From contig JANQKQ010000009.1 in the NCBI GenBank assembly GCA_028281105.1, positions 51,571 to 115,570 of the forward strand: 64,000 nt of DNA, in the 5' to 3' direction. The notes under the pieces are model-generated. The model ran no database searches. It saw nothing but the letters and a program-made list of their open reading frames with translations, and was not told the DNA's origin. A program made the translations under genes and the position numbers. Origin of the DNA: Rhizobiaceae bacterium. Its GTDB lineage: Bacteria > Pseudomonadota > Alphaproteobacteria > Rhizobiales > Rhizobiaceae. Below are positions 1 to 8,174 of this stretch, in pieces; within the stretch, counting starts at the first letter, position 1; every line of letters begins with the position of its first letter.

Positions 1-533
1 AGATATTTGCGCACCAGCTCGGGATGGTCCTGCAGCGCCTCGGAGATCGAGCAGAAGATCACGCCGGCCTTCGCCAGTTCCTCTTTGAAGGTGGTGACCA
101 CCGAGACGCTGTCGAACACCGCGTCGACTGCGATGCGCGCGCCTTGCACCCCGGCCAGCACTTCCTGCTCTTTCAGGGGGATGCCGAGTTTCTCGTAAGT
201 CGCCAGCAGTTCGGGATCGACTTCGTCCAGCGACTTCGGCCCGTCATCGGCGCCTTTGGGCGCGGCGTAATAATGGATGTCCTGGAAGTCGATCTTCGGA
301 TAGTCGACGCGCGCCCATTCCGGCTCGGTCATGGTCAGCCAGCGCCGATAGGCCTCCAGCCTCCATTCCAGCATCCATTCCGGCTCGTCCTTCTTCGCCG
401 AGATGAACGCGATGATCTCCTCGGACAGGCCCTTGGGCGCTTTTTCGGATTCGATGTCGGTGGAAAAACCGTATTTGTATTTGTCGACGTCGATATTGGC
501 GACAGCGTCGATGGTTTCCTGCACGGCAGGCAT
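1..533 (-). CDS. sufB: Fe-S cluster assembly scaffold SufB (3' end cut by window)
   Basis: Minus-strand reading from the ATG at 533 begins [11 protein letters not shown] and continues through [20 protein letters not shown], a typical SufB N-terminus. About 177 of the usual ~490 residues are inside the window, so the C-terminal half is missing. SufB is the scaffold of the SufBCD complex on which iron-sulfur clusters are built in the cytoplasm. A GGATGGAGAG ribosome site precedes the start. It lies 43 bp behind the cysteine desulfurase on the same strand, the usual alphaproteobacterial suf order, and probably shares its promoter with the Irr-like box at 1982-1998. Confidence 0.93.
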   Translation of the reverse strand, partial: MPAVQETIDAVANIDVDKYKYGFSTDIESEKAPKGLSEEIIAFISAKKDEPEWMLEWRLEAYRRWLTMTEPEWARVDYPKIDFQDIHYYAAPKGADDGPKSLDEVDPELLATYEKLGIPLKEQEVLAGVQGARIAVDAVFDSVSVVTTFKEELAKAGVIFCSISEALQDHPELVRKY

Positions 534-576
534 ATCGTCTCTCCATCCTATGCGGGTTCAAGGCCCGCTAGTTGGG

Positions 577-1758
577 TTATGTTCCAACGGCTCTTGTCGA
601 TTGATCCAGCCGTTGCACCAGTCGTCTCCAGGCATCGAGGAAATGCCCGGCGCATTCTTCGCCGCTTTCCGGCCCCAGACTGACGCGGATCGCGCAGCCG
701 GCCAGTTCCTCATCCACGCCCATCGCGGCCAGCACATGCGAGGCATGCACCTTGCCCGACGAGCAGGCCGACCCCGAGGACACCGAAACGCCATCGAGAT
801 CGAGCGAGATCAGCGCGGTCTCCGCGGCGATCCCGGGCACGGCGAAGCATGTGGTGTTGGCCAGACGCTCGCCCCCCGCCCCGAAAATCACGGGCGCGGC
901 ACTGCCCGCCTCCCGCGATATAGTGACGAGGCCCGCCTCTATCGAGTCCCGCAAGTTGCAAACTAAACTCATTCTATCAAGATTTCGAGCGAAAAGCGAT
1001 GTCGCCGCGGCGAAACCTGCGATCGCGGCAACATTTTCCGTTCCCGCGCGGTGAAAATTCTCCTGGCCGCCGCCGCGCATCAGCGGCTGCGGACGCAAGC
1101 TGTCGCGCGCCAGAACAAGCACCCCGGCGCCCTGCGGCCCGCCGATCTTGTGACTGGACGCAATCACCATATCCGCGCCGTCGATAATCGCCTCATGCGC
1201 AATACGGCCGAGCGCCTGCACCGCGTCAACGACCAGGATCGCATCGTGGGCGCTTGTAATCCGCGCCACCTCTTCGATCGGCTGGATGACGCCGGTCTCG
1301 TTGTTGGCGGCCATCACCGCGACCATGGCCAGGCCAGCGTCGCGGTCGTGCGCGCTAAGGGCCGCATCCAACGCCTCAGAATCGATCACACCGCCTTCGG
1401 TGACCGCGACGGTCTCGATGCGATCCGAAGCAAACCGCCCACCCGCCAGCACACAGGGGTGCTCGACGGCACTGACATAAAGTCGGGAGATCGGTTCCTG
1501 CCGCCCGGCAATACTCAATGTTGGCGACAGCGCATGCGCGGCCGCCTCGGTGGCACCGCTGGTGAAGACAACGGCGGCAGGTTCTACCCCGAGCACGCCG
1601 GCCACCGTGCCACGCGCACCTTCGATCGCGGCGCGCAAGGCCCGCCCGTCGCCATGCACGGACGAAGCGTTTCCGGTGCGCTCAAGCACCGCCAGCATCG
1701 CTTCGCGCGCGGCGGCGCACAGCGGCGCGCTGGCATTGTGATCGAGATAGGTTCGCAT
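577..1758 (-). CDS. Cysteine desulfurase (IscS/NifS type) of the suf operon
   Basis: A 393-residue PLP enzyme that takes sulfur from cysteine and passes it to SufB-type scaffolds. The N-terminus MRTYLDHNASAPL is the class-V aminotransferase start. The PLP lysine lies in ASSHKIGGPQG, and the catalytic cysteine loop reads SSGSACSSGKVHASHVL near residue 330. Length fits the family. It is the first gene of a suf operon followed by sufB. No iscR/rrf2-type regulator sits directly upstream; the 5' region instead carries an Irr-type box. Whether to call it iscS, nifS or sufS cannot be settled here. Confidence 0.93.
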   Translation of the reverse strand: MRTYLDHNASAPLCAAAREAMLAVLERTGNASSVHGDGRALRAAIEGARGTVAGVLGVEPAAVVFTSGATEAAAHALSPTLSIAGRQEPISRLYVSAVEHPCVLAGGRFASDRIETVAVTEGGVIDSEALDAALSAHDRDAGLAMVAVMAANNETGVIQPIEEVARITSAHDAILVVDAVQALGRIAHEAIIDGADMVIASSHKIGGPQGAGVLVLARDSLRPQPLMRGGGQENFHRAGTENVAAIAGFAAATSLFARNLDRMSLVCNLRDSIEAGLVTISREAGSAAPVIFGAGGERLANTTCFAVPGIAAETALISLDLDGVSVSSGSACSSGKVHASHVLAAMGVDEELAGCAIRVSLGPESGEECAGHFLDAWRRLVQRLDQSTRAVGT

Positions 1759-2137
1759 CGCCCCTTGCCGCGCACTCCCGTTCCCGGCAGGCCCTATGGC
1801 CGCACCTTTGAATTCCTGTCAACCGAAAGCCGCGGCCCAGCTCTCATCACCACGGCTTGCCCGGTTGAACCCGAAGCGGATGCGCAATTTCCTTGAAATC
1901 GCAACGTTCAACCGTTTAAGAAGAACGCTCGAAACGCGCGCCGATCCGGCGGGCTGAGGCGCGGTTGCGCAATTCCCGCAGTTTTGAATAATTCTAAAGT
2001 ACTTTAGGTAGCCAGGCATATCAGGTCAAGACCGAACCCGCCCGCCGTCACCGGCAAATGCTCGCGCTTCAACGGCCGTGCTGGTTCCCTTCGCCCCATA
2101 ATGCCGCGCCTGATGTAGGCAATCGACAGGAGAAAGC
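1759..2137. other. Divergent intergenic region between suf operon and hydrolase
   Basis: This 379-bp non-coding stretch separates the minus-strand suf operon from the plus-strand hydrolase gene. The only clear elements I see are the Irr-like box at 1982-1998, the overlapping perfect palindrome CTAAAGTACTTTAG at 1994-2007, and the AGGAGAAAGC ribosome site before 2138. Short reading frames here cross the palindromes and have no family features, so I leave them out. Confidence 0.6.
1982..1998. promoter_or_regulatory. Irr-type iron control element (ICE box) upstream of suf
   Basis: The 17-mer TTTTGAATAATTCTAAA fits the Irr ICE consensus I remember (TTTRGAAYNRTTCYAAA) at 16 of 17 positions. Irr is the haem-responsive Fur-family regulator of Rhizobiales and related groups and is known to control suf operons. 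The box lies 224 bp upstream of the cysteine desulfurase start and 140 bp upstream of the hydrolase, so it could serve either direction. Confidence 0.6.
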
Positions 2138-2815
2138 ATGCCCGAGGTGATCTTCAACGGGCCCACCGGCCGGCTCGAAGGCCGCTACCAGCCCGCAGAG
2201 GACAAGAACGCGCCGATCGCGATGATCCTGCATCCCCATCCCAAGTTCGGCGGTACCATGAACAACCAGATCGTCTACGATCTGTTCTACATGTTCCAGG
2301 AACGCAAGTTCACTACGCTGAGGTTCAATTTCCGTGGCGTCGGTCGCAGCCAGGGCGAGTTCGACCACGGTCATGGTGAATTGTCGGACGCGGCCGCAGC
2401 GCTCGACTGGGTGCAGTCGCTGCACCCGGATTCGCGCGGCTGCTGGGTGGCCGGCTTTTCATTCGGCGCCTGGATCGGCATGCAACTATTAATGCGCCGC
2501 CCCGAGATCGAAGGCTTCATGTCGATCGCTCCGCAGCCGAACATCTACGACTTCTCGTTTCTGGCCCCCTGCCCTTCTTCCGGGCTCATCATCCATGGCG
2601 ACCGCGACAAGGTGACGTCGGTGGAGGATGTTCAGGGGCTGGTCGACAAGCTCAAGGCGCAGAAGGGGATCAAGATCACCCATCAGACCGTCGCCGGCGC
2701 GAACCACTTCTTCACCGACCAGATCGACGAATTGATCGAGGCCTGCGGCACCTATCTGGACAAGCGTCTGGGCCTCATCGAAGGTGGTGTGGAAGAGACG
2801 ATGCTGTTGCGGTAG
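2138..2815 (+). CDS. Alpha/beta hydrolase, suf-linked family
   Basis: A 225-residue cytoplasmic alpha/beta hydrolase. The nucleophile elbow is GFSFGAWIG (about residue 110), the acid is in HGDRDKV (about 150), and the base His is in GANHFFTD (about 189), giving a full Ser-Asp-His triad. The N-terminal HPHPKFGGTMNN is characteristic of a compact family of unknown substrate. A gene of this type commonly lies divergent to suf in alphaproteobacteria (from memory). The start is supported by AGGAGAAAGC. The substrate cannot be inferred. Confidence 0.85.
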   Translation: MPEVIFNGPTGRLEGRYQPAEDKNAPIAMILHPHPKFGGTMNNQIVYDLFYMFQERKFTTLRFNFRGVGRSQGEFDHGHGELSDAAAALDWVQSLHPDSRGCWVAGFSFGAWIGMQLLMRRPEIEGFMSIAPQPNIYDFSFLAPCPSSGLIIHGDRDKVTSVEDVQGLVDKLKAQKGIKITHQTVAGANHFFTDQIDELIEACGTYLDKRLGLIEGGVEETMLLR

Positions 2816-2837
2816 AGCCGCCGGCTGCACCGCTGCC

Positions 2838-3479
2838 CTATTCGGTAGATCCCGTCGCGATCAAATCCAGCCCGCCATTGCCGCTCGCCGGCTCGCTTGC
2901 AAAAGCGGCGGCGGTTCGCGCAGCACCGTCGATCGCCGCTTCGGCCAGCCAGATGGCGGAAATCAGCGCGTCGTGCACCCGGTCGGAATCGTCGATCGAG
3001 ACATGGGTGACCCGGCGCACCCTTGTGTTGAGCACCAGATTCTGATGCGAACCGCGATGGCCCAGCCGACCGAAGCCCGGCTGCCCCGAATAATAATTCT
3101 CCGCCCATGAGGCGTTGGCCGGCGCCACCGCGCCGACGCCGGGAATGTCGATCAGCCCCAGAAAGGCGACGCGGATGCCCTTGGCCGCCAGCCGCTCGGT
3201 CAACCGCATGGCGGTTTTCGCGCCCATCGAGTGGCCGATCAGCGCCACTTCACGCTCGTTACGCCGCAAAATCTCGCGATAAGCCTGGTCCTCCTGCTCG
3301 AAGGGCCGGGTCTGGGCACGAATGCCGGATGCGCGCAGCTTGTCCTCCAGGGCGTCCAGGCCGACCGAGAACGGCACCCCGACCAGACCGCGGAACAGAT
3401 AGACATCGAGCGCAACGGCTGGCCCGGCCGCGGCAAGCAGAACGAGCGCAAGGCCCGTGCGAAGAAAATGGCGAAACAC
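2838..3479 (-). CDS. Exported alpha/beta-fold hydrolase (lipase-like)
   Basis: A 213-residue protein with a GTG start. Residues 1-23 form a signal peptide with an arginine start and a hydrophobic core ending PAVALD, so export is likely. The nucleophile motif is LIGHSMGAKTA (GHSMG), and a conserved GRLGHRGSHQN stretch lies near residue 140. It looks like a small secreted or periplasmic esterase/lipase-like protein. It converges with the preceding hydrolase gene. The ribosome site is weak, so the start is not certain. Confidence 0.7.
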   Translation of the reverse strand: MFRHFLRTGLALVLLAAAGPAVALDVYLFRGLVGVPFSVGLDALEDKLRASGIRAQTRPFEQEDQAYREILRRNEREVALIGHSMGAKTAMRLTERLAAKGIRVAFLGLIDIPGVGAVAPANASWAENYYSGQPGFGRLGHRGSHQNLVLNTRVRRVTHVSIDDSDRVHDALISAIWLAEAAIDGAARTAAAFASEPASGNGGLDLIATGSTE

Positions 3480-3679
3480 GACAGCAAGTCCCCGTCTTCG
3501 GGACGGCGCCGGGTGAAAGCCGGACCGCGCGTCCCTTCAACACATGTAGTTATGGGACGCACTATTGCGATGCCGTGGTTAAATTAGCATTGGCCGATAT
3601 GGTTAACCGCGCCCTTTTGCCGCGTAGTTATTGTTGCTCAGTCGGCACCAGCCCGCGATAGCGGGATACAAGCTACAAT

Positions 3680-4015
3680 CTAATGCCGGTAGCTGTCGCG
3701 GGTGATGTAGGCGCCCTCCTGGGTGCGCTCGAACACCTCCTCGACCTGGGGGTGGCGCACCGGTTCGCCGGATTCGTCGATCAGCAGGTTCTGCTCCGAG
3801 ACGTAGGCGATGTACTCGGTTTCTTCGTTCTCGGCGAACAGGTGATAGAACGGCTGGTCCTTGGACGGGCGCGCCTCCTCGGGGATCGACTCATACCATT
3901 CCTCGGTATTGTCGAACTCCGGGTCGACGTCGAACACGACGCCGCGAAACGGGTAGATGCGGTGGCGCACTACCTGCCCGATATGGAATTTCGCCTCTCT
4001 TATGATGCCATTCAC
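3680..4015 (-). CDS. hspQ: Heat shock protein HspQ
   Basis: About 111 residues from a GTG at 4015. The core AKFHIGQVVRHRIYPFRGVV, followed by FDVDPEFDNTEEWYESIP and QPFYHLFAEN, is diagnostic of HspQ, a small hemimethylated-DNA-binding-like protein that acts as a specificity enhancer of Lon in enterobacteria. I chose GTG 4015 because GGAG lies 8 bases upstream and the length matches the family (~105-110). A reading starting at 4087 would add 24 unconserved residues. Confidence 0.88.
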   Translation of the reverse strand: MNGIIREAKFHIGQVVRHRIYPFRGVVFDVDPEFDNTEEWYESIPEEARPSKDQPFYHLFAENEETEYIAYVSEQNLLIDESGEPVRHPQVEEVFERTQEGAYITRDSYRH

Positions 4016-4200
4016 GTTGGCAACTCCACCTGCTCTGCGCCACACCGTTTCACAGGTCACGAAAGCACACCTGACCAGGTTGGGCAACTACACCGCCCAC
4101 ACACCGCCAGGTTGGGCCCGCGCCATCCTACCACTGAAGAGAAGCCGCCAACAAGCGCCACCTGCGGGGGCGGTATTGGCAGGGCCGCTGCGGGACGGGC

Positions 4201-4300
4201 TAGAGCACATCCAGGATAAGTGGGCACCGGTTATCCGCCGAGGATGTGCGCAAAGCAAAGGCCTAGAGCCCGGTTTTGATTCAATCAAAACCGAACAGGC
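4201..4300. repeat. Rhizobiales-type palindromic intergenic repeat
   Basis: Nested inverted repeats fill this non-coding stretch: GCACATCC (4205-4212) pairs with GGATGTGC (4242-4249), inner GGATAA pairs with TTATCC, and a second hairpin CGGTTTTGAT-TCA-ATCAAAACCG lies at 4271-4293. The wording (CTAGAGC..., AAGTGGG.ACCGGTT, CCTAGAGC) resembles the short mosaic palindromes dispersed through Rhizobiales genomes. The second hairpin begins 9 bases after the stop of the gene ending at 4302 and may also help terminate it, although no T-run follows. Confidence 0.6.
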
Positions 4301-4301
4301 G

Positions 4302-4649
4302 CTAGGCGAACAGCATCCGGTAGAACACGAACAGTCCGATCGCTCCCAGAGCAGACATTGCCGCGATGTTGTTGATTGGCGAGATCAGGAAGGCGAGCAG
4401 CAGATGGTCCACATTGACCAGCGGAATGACGGTGGCATGGGTCATCAGCGCAACGATGTCCTGGACCGACGTGGCGAACAGCCACACACATGCGGCGGCC
4501 ACCAGCGCGGCGCCGATCCATCCCCAAAAGGACCGACGGCCCGATCTGCCGACGCGGGACATCAGATCGGCCGAGAACGAACGGCCGTCCAGTTCCCGCT
4601 CGGCAGCTTCGAACAGGGAACGCAACATGGGATCGTGATGATCGTTCAT
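4302..4649 (-). CDS. Small membrane protein, putative anti-sigma partner
   Basis: 115 residues. A soluble N-terminus of about 40 residues is followed by hydrophobic segments around residues 42-65 and 75-113, predicting two to three membrane spans. The ATG overlaps the stop of the sigma-factor gene in an ATGA arrangement, so the two are translationally coupled. That position and topology are typical of an anti-sigma factor. No HxxxCxxC zinc motif is visible and the family is not recognised, so the role is inferred from context only. Confidence 0.65.
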   Translation of the reverse strand: MNDHHDPMLRSLFEAAERELDGRSFSADLMSRVGRSGRRSFWGWIGAALVAAACVWLFATSVQDIVALMTHATVIPLVNVDHLLLAFLISPINNIAAMSALGAIGLFVFYRMLFA

Positions 4650-5215
4650 CGCGGCTTCTCCGCAAGGTCGTCGTCCGCGTAAGCCGACAACAGGTTGCGC
4701 AGGGTTTCGCCGCCGCGCTTGATGTGTGACTTGACGGTGCCCAGCGGCAGGCCGAGGGCTTGCGCGATTTCCCCGTGCGTCATGCCGGCATGGTAGGACA
4801 ACACCACACACGAGCGCACAGGCGCGGCCAGCGTTGCCAGCGCGCTGCGCAGGTCCATCGCCACATCCCTCGTATCGCAGCTCGGCAGCCGGCTTTCGTC
4901 CAATTCCTGCATCTCCCGCAAGACGCGGGTTTTGCGCACATGCTGCAGCCACACATTGCTCGCCAGCCGGTTGAGCCAGGCCCCGAACCGGTCCGGTTCG
5001 CGCAGATGGCGGATTTTGCGCCATGCCTGCAGAAAGGCTTGCTGGGACAGATCGTCGACCAGGTCGATATCGCCGCTCAGATGCCGCATCAGATTGCGTA
5101 TGCCCGACTGCCGGCGGCGCACCAGCTCCGCGAACGCGTCGCGGTCGCCGCTGCGCGCCAGGGCGACCACCAATGCCTCGGGGCCCTCGCGGTAATGGTC
5201 GGGGATGCGGGACAA
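4646..5215 (-). CDS. ECF-type RNA polymerase sigma factor
   Basis: 189 residues with sigma-70 region 2 (DLSQQAFLQAWRKIRHLREPDRFGAWL, about residues 55-85) and region 4 with a helix-turn-helix (LSYHAGMTHGEIAQALGLPLGTVKSHIKRG, about 140-170). Region 3 and region 1 are absent, as expected for an extracytoplasmic-function sigma. The only in-frame start is a TTG at 5215, 16 bases after the upstream gene. It directs RNA polymerase to a small stress regulon that cannot be read here, and the downstream membrane gene is its probable antagonist. Confidence 0.88.
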   Translation of the reverse strand: MSRIPDHYREGPEALVVALARSGDRDAFAELVRRRQSGIRNLMRHLSGDIDLVDDLSQQAFLQAWRKIRHLREPDRFGAWLNRLASNVWLQHVRKTRVLREMQELDESRLPSCDTRDVAMDLRSALATLAAPVRSCVVLSYHAGMTHGEIAQALGLPLGTVKSHIKRGGETLRNLLSAYADDDLAEKPR

Positions 5216-5231
5216 GGCCTTGCGTCTCGGA

Positions 5232-5642
5232 TCATTTCGATGTCGGGGACTGGTCGTCGCGGTACGACCCCTCGATCGCCCTCGCGGCCACCAACAGGCC
5301 GACGCCGATACACGCTGACAGCACGGCGACGCCCGTCATGGGCATCAGCACCCATCCGGCCAGCAGGCTAAGGAGCCACCCCAGAACAAACAGTCCCGGA
5401 GCTGCGAACAGCACGATGATGCCGCCTGCCCGCATGTTGCGATCCAGACGTTTGTCCCCGCCCAGCAACCGGTTCAGCATCTGCTGGTCTATAGGCTGGC
5501 CGCTCTCCATCATACGGCGCAGGGTTTCATGGCGAGCTTCCCGCCTGCGGATATCGTGCCATATGCCGAAACCGACAACGGCGGCGATAAAGCCCCAGAA
5601 GGCAAGAACCGCCATACCCGCTCCAATTCCCACTTGTTCCAT
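5232..5642 (-). CDS. DUF6249-like inner membrane protein
   Basis: 136 residues from the ATG at 5642, which has a strong AGGAGACAAAG ribosome site; a longer frame adds 22 unsupported residues. One span lies near residues 8-28. A charged cytosolic stretch with ESGQPIDQQMLNRLLGG follows, then two spans (about 72-92 and 98-118). This layout matches small membrane proteins of the DUF6249 type often found with ECF sigma operons. It is the first gene of the sigma/anti-sigma unit. Function unknown. Confidence 0.75.
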   Translation of the reverse strand: MEQVGIGAGMAVLAFWGFIAAVVGFGIWHDIRRREARHETLRRMMESGQPIDQQMLNRLLGGDKRLDRNMRAGGIIVLFAAPGLFVLGWLLSLLAGWVLMPMTGVAVLSACIGVGLLVAARAIEGSYRDDQSPTSK

Positions 5643-5723
5643 CTTTGTCTCCTGGCGCGTAATTCGCTGATACCCATTAAGATGCATCCGGAGGCGGTTT
5701 GGATGCACCCGGCCGTAAATAAA

Positions 5724-6776
5724 TCAACCGCCCAGCCATTCCAGGGCATGGACATGCGCGTCGGCCTTCGCCAACAGCCGCTCTTCCCCGCCCGGCCACA
5801 GCCGCAATGTCAGCCGCGGTCCTTCATCGCCGAATTGCTCGAAGGCAAGCCAGGCGAGCGGCGAGGCGGATGTTGCGCGCGCACCCGCCTGCTCCATGCG
5901 CGCCGTGATGCGGTCCTTGGCGGCCTGCGGGAAATATTGCAGCGCGATCGAGTGGAACACGACCCGCGCCTGCCCTCCCGGCGCCTCATCGACGATTACC
6001 CGTTCGATCCAGTCGGCCGCATCGGCCGCGTCAATGGCGGGCGGGTTCTCGCGCGCGATGGCAATGGCGGCCTGGACACGGGCCAACCGCTCGTCCTGAT
6101 CCGGCCAGATATAGCCGATCAACCGTTCGCGGTGCGCTGCGTCGGTAACGTCCAGCGGATTGCGATCGCAGCCGCGTCGTCCAACGATCCGCGGCTCGCG
6201 GCCGACCAGCGGCGAGCCGGCCCATGCGGGCGCCAGGGTCACCGGGCTGGCCCGCCGACCGAGCATCTCGCCGTTCAACTCGTAAGCGAACCGATCAGGA
6301 AACAGATTGAGCCCGGCGCTGGCTCCGATCTCGAACAAGGACAGCGGCAGGCCGGTCTCGCCGGCGATCACCATCATGCCGGGATAGAGCACGCCGGAAC
6401 GCGCGATCTCGTTGGTTTGCGGCGCATGGGTCAGCCATTCGACGATTTCGTCATCGGCGTCGGCGATCGCTTCCAACGCCACGCCGGCCAACCGATCGGG
6501 TGTCGACAGCGGCGCTGGTGGATACAGCGACGCCAGTTGGGGCAGCCGGCCGCGCCGCACCAGCGCGTGCAGCGCACCCGCCAACCGCAGCGGAACCGCG
6601 TCGCCCATGGCGTCCGGCGCCCCGGCCCAATCGAGCACCGCCCGACCCGTCGCGGTAGCGCGATCCAACGACCGGCCCAGGCAATCCATCAACATCGCCG
6701 TGAACGGCGAACCCAGCCGCTCGCACCACACCGACTGCTTTGCGAAGGCGTCGCGGACGCCGGCCTCACCGCTCAC
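5724..6776 (-). CDS. DUF2332 family protein
   Basis: 350 residues starting at a GTG whose GTGA overlaps the stop of the upstream hydroxylase gene. An ATG-like longer frame from 6815 lies wholly inside that gene and is less likely. Conserved stretches include LYPPAPLSTPDRLAG, LFEIGASAGLNLFPDRF and VVFHSIALQYFPQ, the last two resembling an adenosyl-methionine-type fold. The family is uncharacterised. Translational coupling to the monooxygenase is the only contextual hint. Confidence 0.8.
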   Translation of the reverse strand: MSGEAGVRDAFAKQSVWCERLGSPFTAMLMDCLGRSLDRATATGRAVLDWAGAPDAMGDAVPLRLAGALHALVRRGRLPQLASLYPPAPLSTPDRLAGVALEAIADADDEIVEWLTHAPQTNEIARSGVLYPGMMVIAGETGLPLSLFEIGASAGLNLFPDRFAYELNGEMLGRRASPVTLAPAWAGSPLVGREPRIVGRRGCDRNPLDVTDAAHRERLIGYIWPDQDERLARVQAAIAIARENPPAIDAADAADWIERVIVDEAPGGQARVVFHSIALQYFPQAAKDRITARMEQAGARATSASPLAWLAFEQFGDEGPRLTLRLWPGGEERLLAKADAHVHALEWLGG

Positions 6777-7996
6777 GAGGGACGCGGCCGGCGCGCATCG
6801 TCGCCGGCCCGCCACGGCGGCGATGCAAATCCGGTTCCCGGCGCCACGCCCTCCCGCATCAGCGCCCGACGCAGCGGCGGCACCGCCGACAAGGCGAATA
6901 GACCGACGCTGCGCATCGCCTGCACCGGTACGAAATCCGAAAGCAGCGAGCGGTTCAGCAGGTCGACCGCGAAGGCCCGCGATGCCACATCGCCCGCCCG
7001 GCGGCGGTTGAACTCGCCTACCGCTTCATCAACGCGCGCCAGCCCCACCTCGCCCAACACCGCCATCAGGGTGTCGACGTCACGCAGGCCCAGGTTGAAC
7101 CCCTGGGCTCCGATCGGCGGAATGGCGTGGGCGGCATCGCCGATCAGGAACACCCGGTCTGCGGCCATTCTGTCCGCCCGCAACCCGCCCAGCGGAAAGC
7201 CCTGGACGTCGGTGATCACCTTCGTCTTGCCGAGCACCGAGTGCATGCGGTCCTCGACCAGTCGATCGAGCGCATCGCCGCTCATGGCGGCGATTTTGTC
7301 CGCCCGCTGCGGAGTTTCGACCCAGACCAGACTGGAAGCGTCGCCCGGCAGCGGCACCTGGGTGAACGGTCCCGAACGCGTGTGGAATTCGGTGCTGACA
7401 TCCTCGTGCGGCAGCGTGTGCTCGAAGTCGAGCACGAGGGCCCTCTGCGGATAGGTCCATGTGCGATGACGGATCCCGGCCAGGCGGCGAACCGTCGAGT
7501 TGCGGCCATCGGCGCCGATGACGATCCGCGCAGCCAGCACCCGGCCGTCAGACAAGGTAACGTCCGCGCGGTCATCGTCCTGCGTCATCATCTCGACGGT
7601 CCCGTCGATCCATTCGGCGTTGGACGCAGCCGTCACCGCAGCGGTCAGATGTTCGACGAGATCGCGATTGCGAACGTTGTAGCCGAAAGCGGGAAGATCG
7701 ATCTCACCGGCGCGGAACTCCACCGGCGGTGCGCGCAGCAGCCGGTCGGTATCGTCGATGATGCGCATCACCCGCAGCGCCGCCGCCTTGGACGCCACCG
7801 CCGACCACAGGCCGGCGCGCTCCAGGATGTCGACAGAGCTTTGCAGCAGCGCCGTGGTGCGCGCGTCGGCGCCTGCCCCGCGCGGCGCGACCAGCGCGAT
7901 CGAGAAGCCCGCCCTGGCGGCCATATAGGCCACCGTGAGCCCGGCGAGGCCGGCGCCGGCGATCAGCAGGTCGAAAGTTTTCGATGAATGCGACAA
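6773..7996 (-). CDS. UbiH/UbiF-family FAD-dependent hydroxylase
   Basis: 407 residues. The N-terminal dinucleotide fold is LLIAGAGLAGLTVAYMAA (about 10-27), the DG motif is VIGADGRNSTVRR (about 165), and the FAD ribityl-binding motif is FLIGDAAHAIPPIGAQGFNLG (about 285). These place it among aromatic-ring hydroxylases of ubiquinone biosynthesis (UbiH/UbiF/COQ6). It starts at a TTG 6 bases after AGGAGATCG. It is coupled to the downstream DUF2332 gene. Which ring position it hydroxylates is not readable. Confidence 0.85.
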   Translation of the reverse strand: MSHSSKTFDLLIAGAGLAGLTVAYMAARAGFSIALVAPRGAGADARTTALLQSSVDILERAGLWSAVASKAAALRVMRIIDDTDRLLRAPPVEFRAGEIDLPAFGYNVRNRDLVEHLTAAVTAASNAEWIDGTVEMMTQDDDRADVTLSDGRVLAARIVIGADGRNSTVRRLAGIRHRTWTYPQRALVLDFEHTLPHEDVSTEFHTRSGPFTQVPLPGDASSLVWVETPQRADKIAAMSGDALDRLVEDRMHSVLGKTKVITDVQGFPLGGLRADRMAADRVFLIGDAAHAIPPIGAQGFNLGLRDVDTLMAVLGEVGLARVDEAVGEFNRRRAGDVASRAFAVDLLNRSLLSDFVPVQAMRSVGLFALSAVPPLRRALMREGVAPGTGFASPPWRAGDDARRPRPS

Positions 7997-8174
7997 GCGC
8001 GACGATCTCCTAATCGAGGTGCCGATGCCCGGCCATGATAGCCAACGGGCCGGGCGGGAAAAAGGCGCGATGACTGTGACAAATGCAGCCAGGCCAATAA
8101 CGCCATAGTTGAATTGTTGTCATCGAAATGCGACTAGGGGCGCCAGTTCGGTGCCTGGCGGATTGGACGGGGAT

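Noticed and set aside
1819..2019. 66-codon minus-strand frame upstream of the cysteine desulfurase
   Set aside because: It runs through the Irr-like box and palindrome and has no conserved features.
5529..7454. 641-codon plus-strand open frame
   Set aside because: It is antisense to the DUF2332 and UbiH-type genes, low-complexity Arg/Pro/Gln-rich, with no family features; high GC keeps such frames open.
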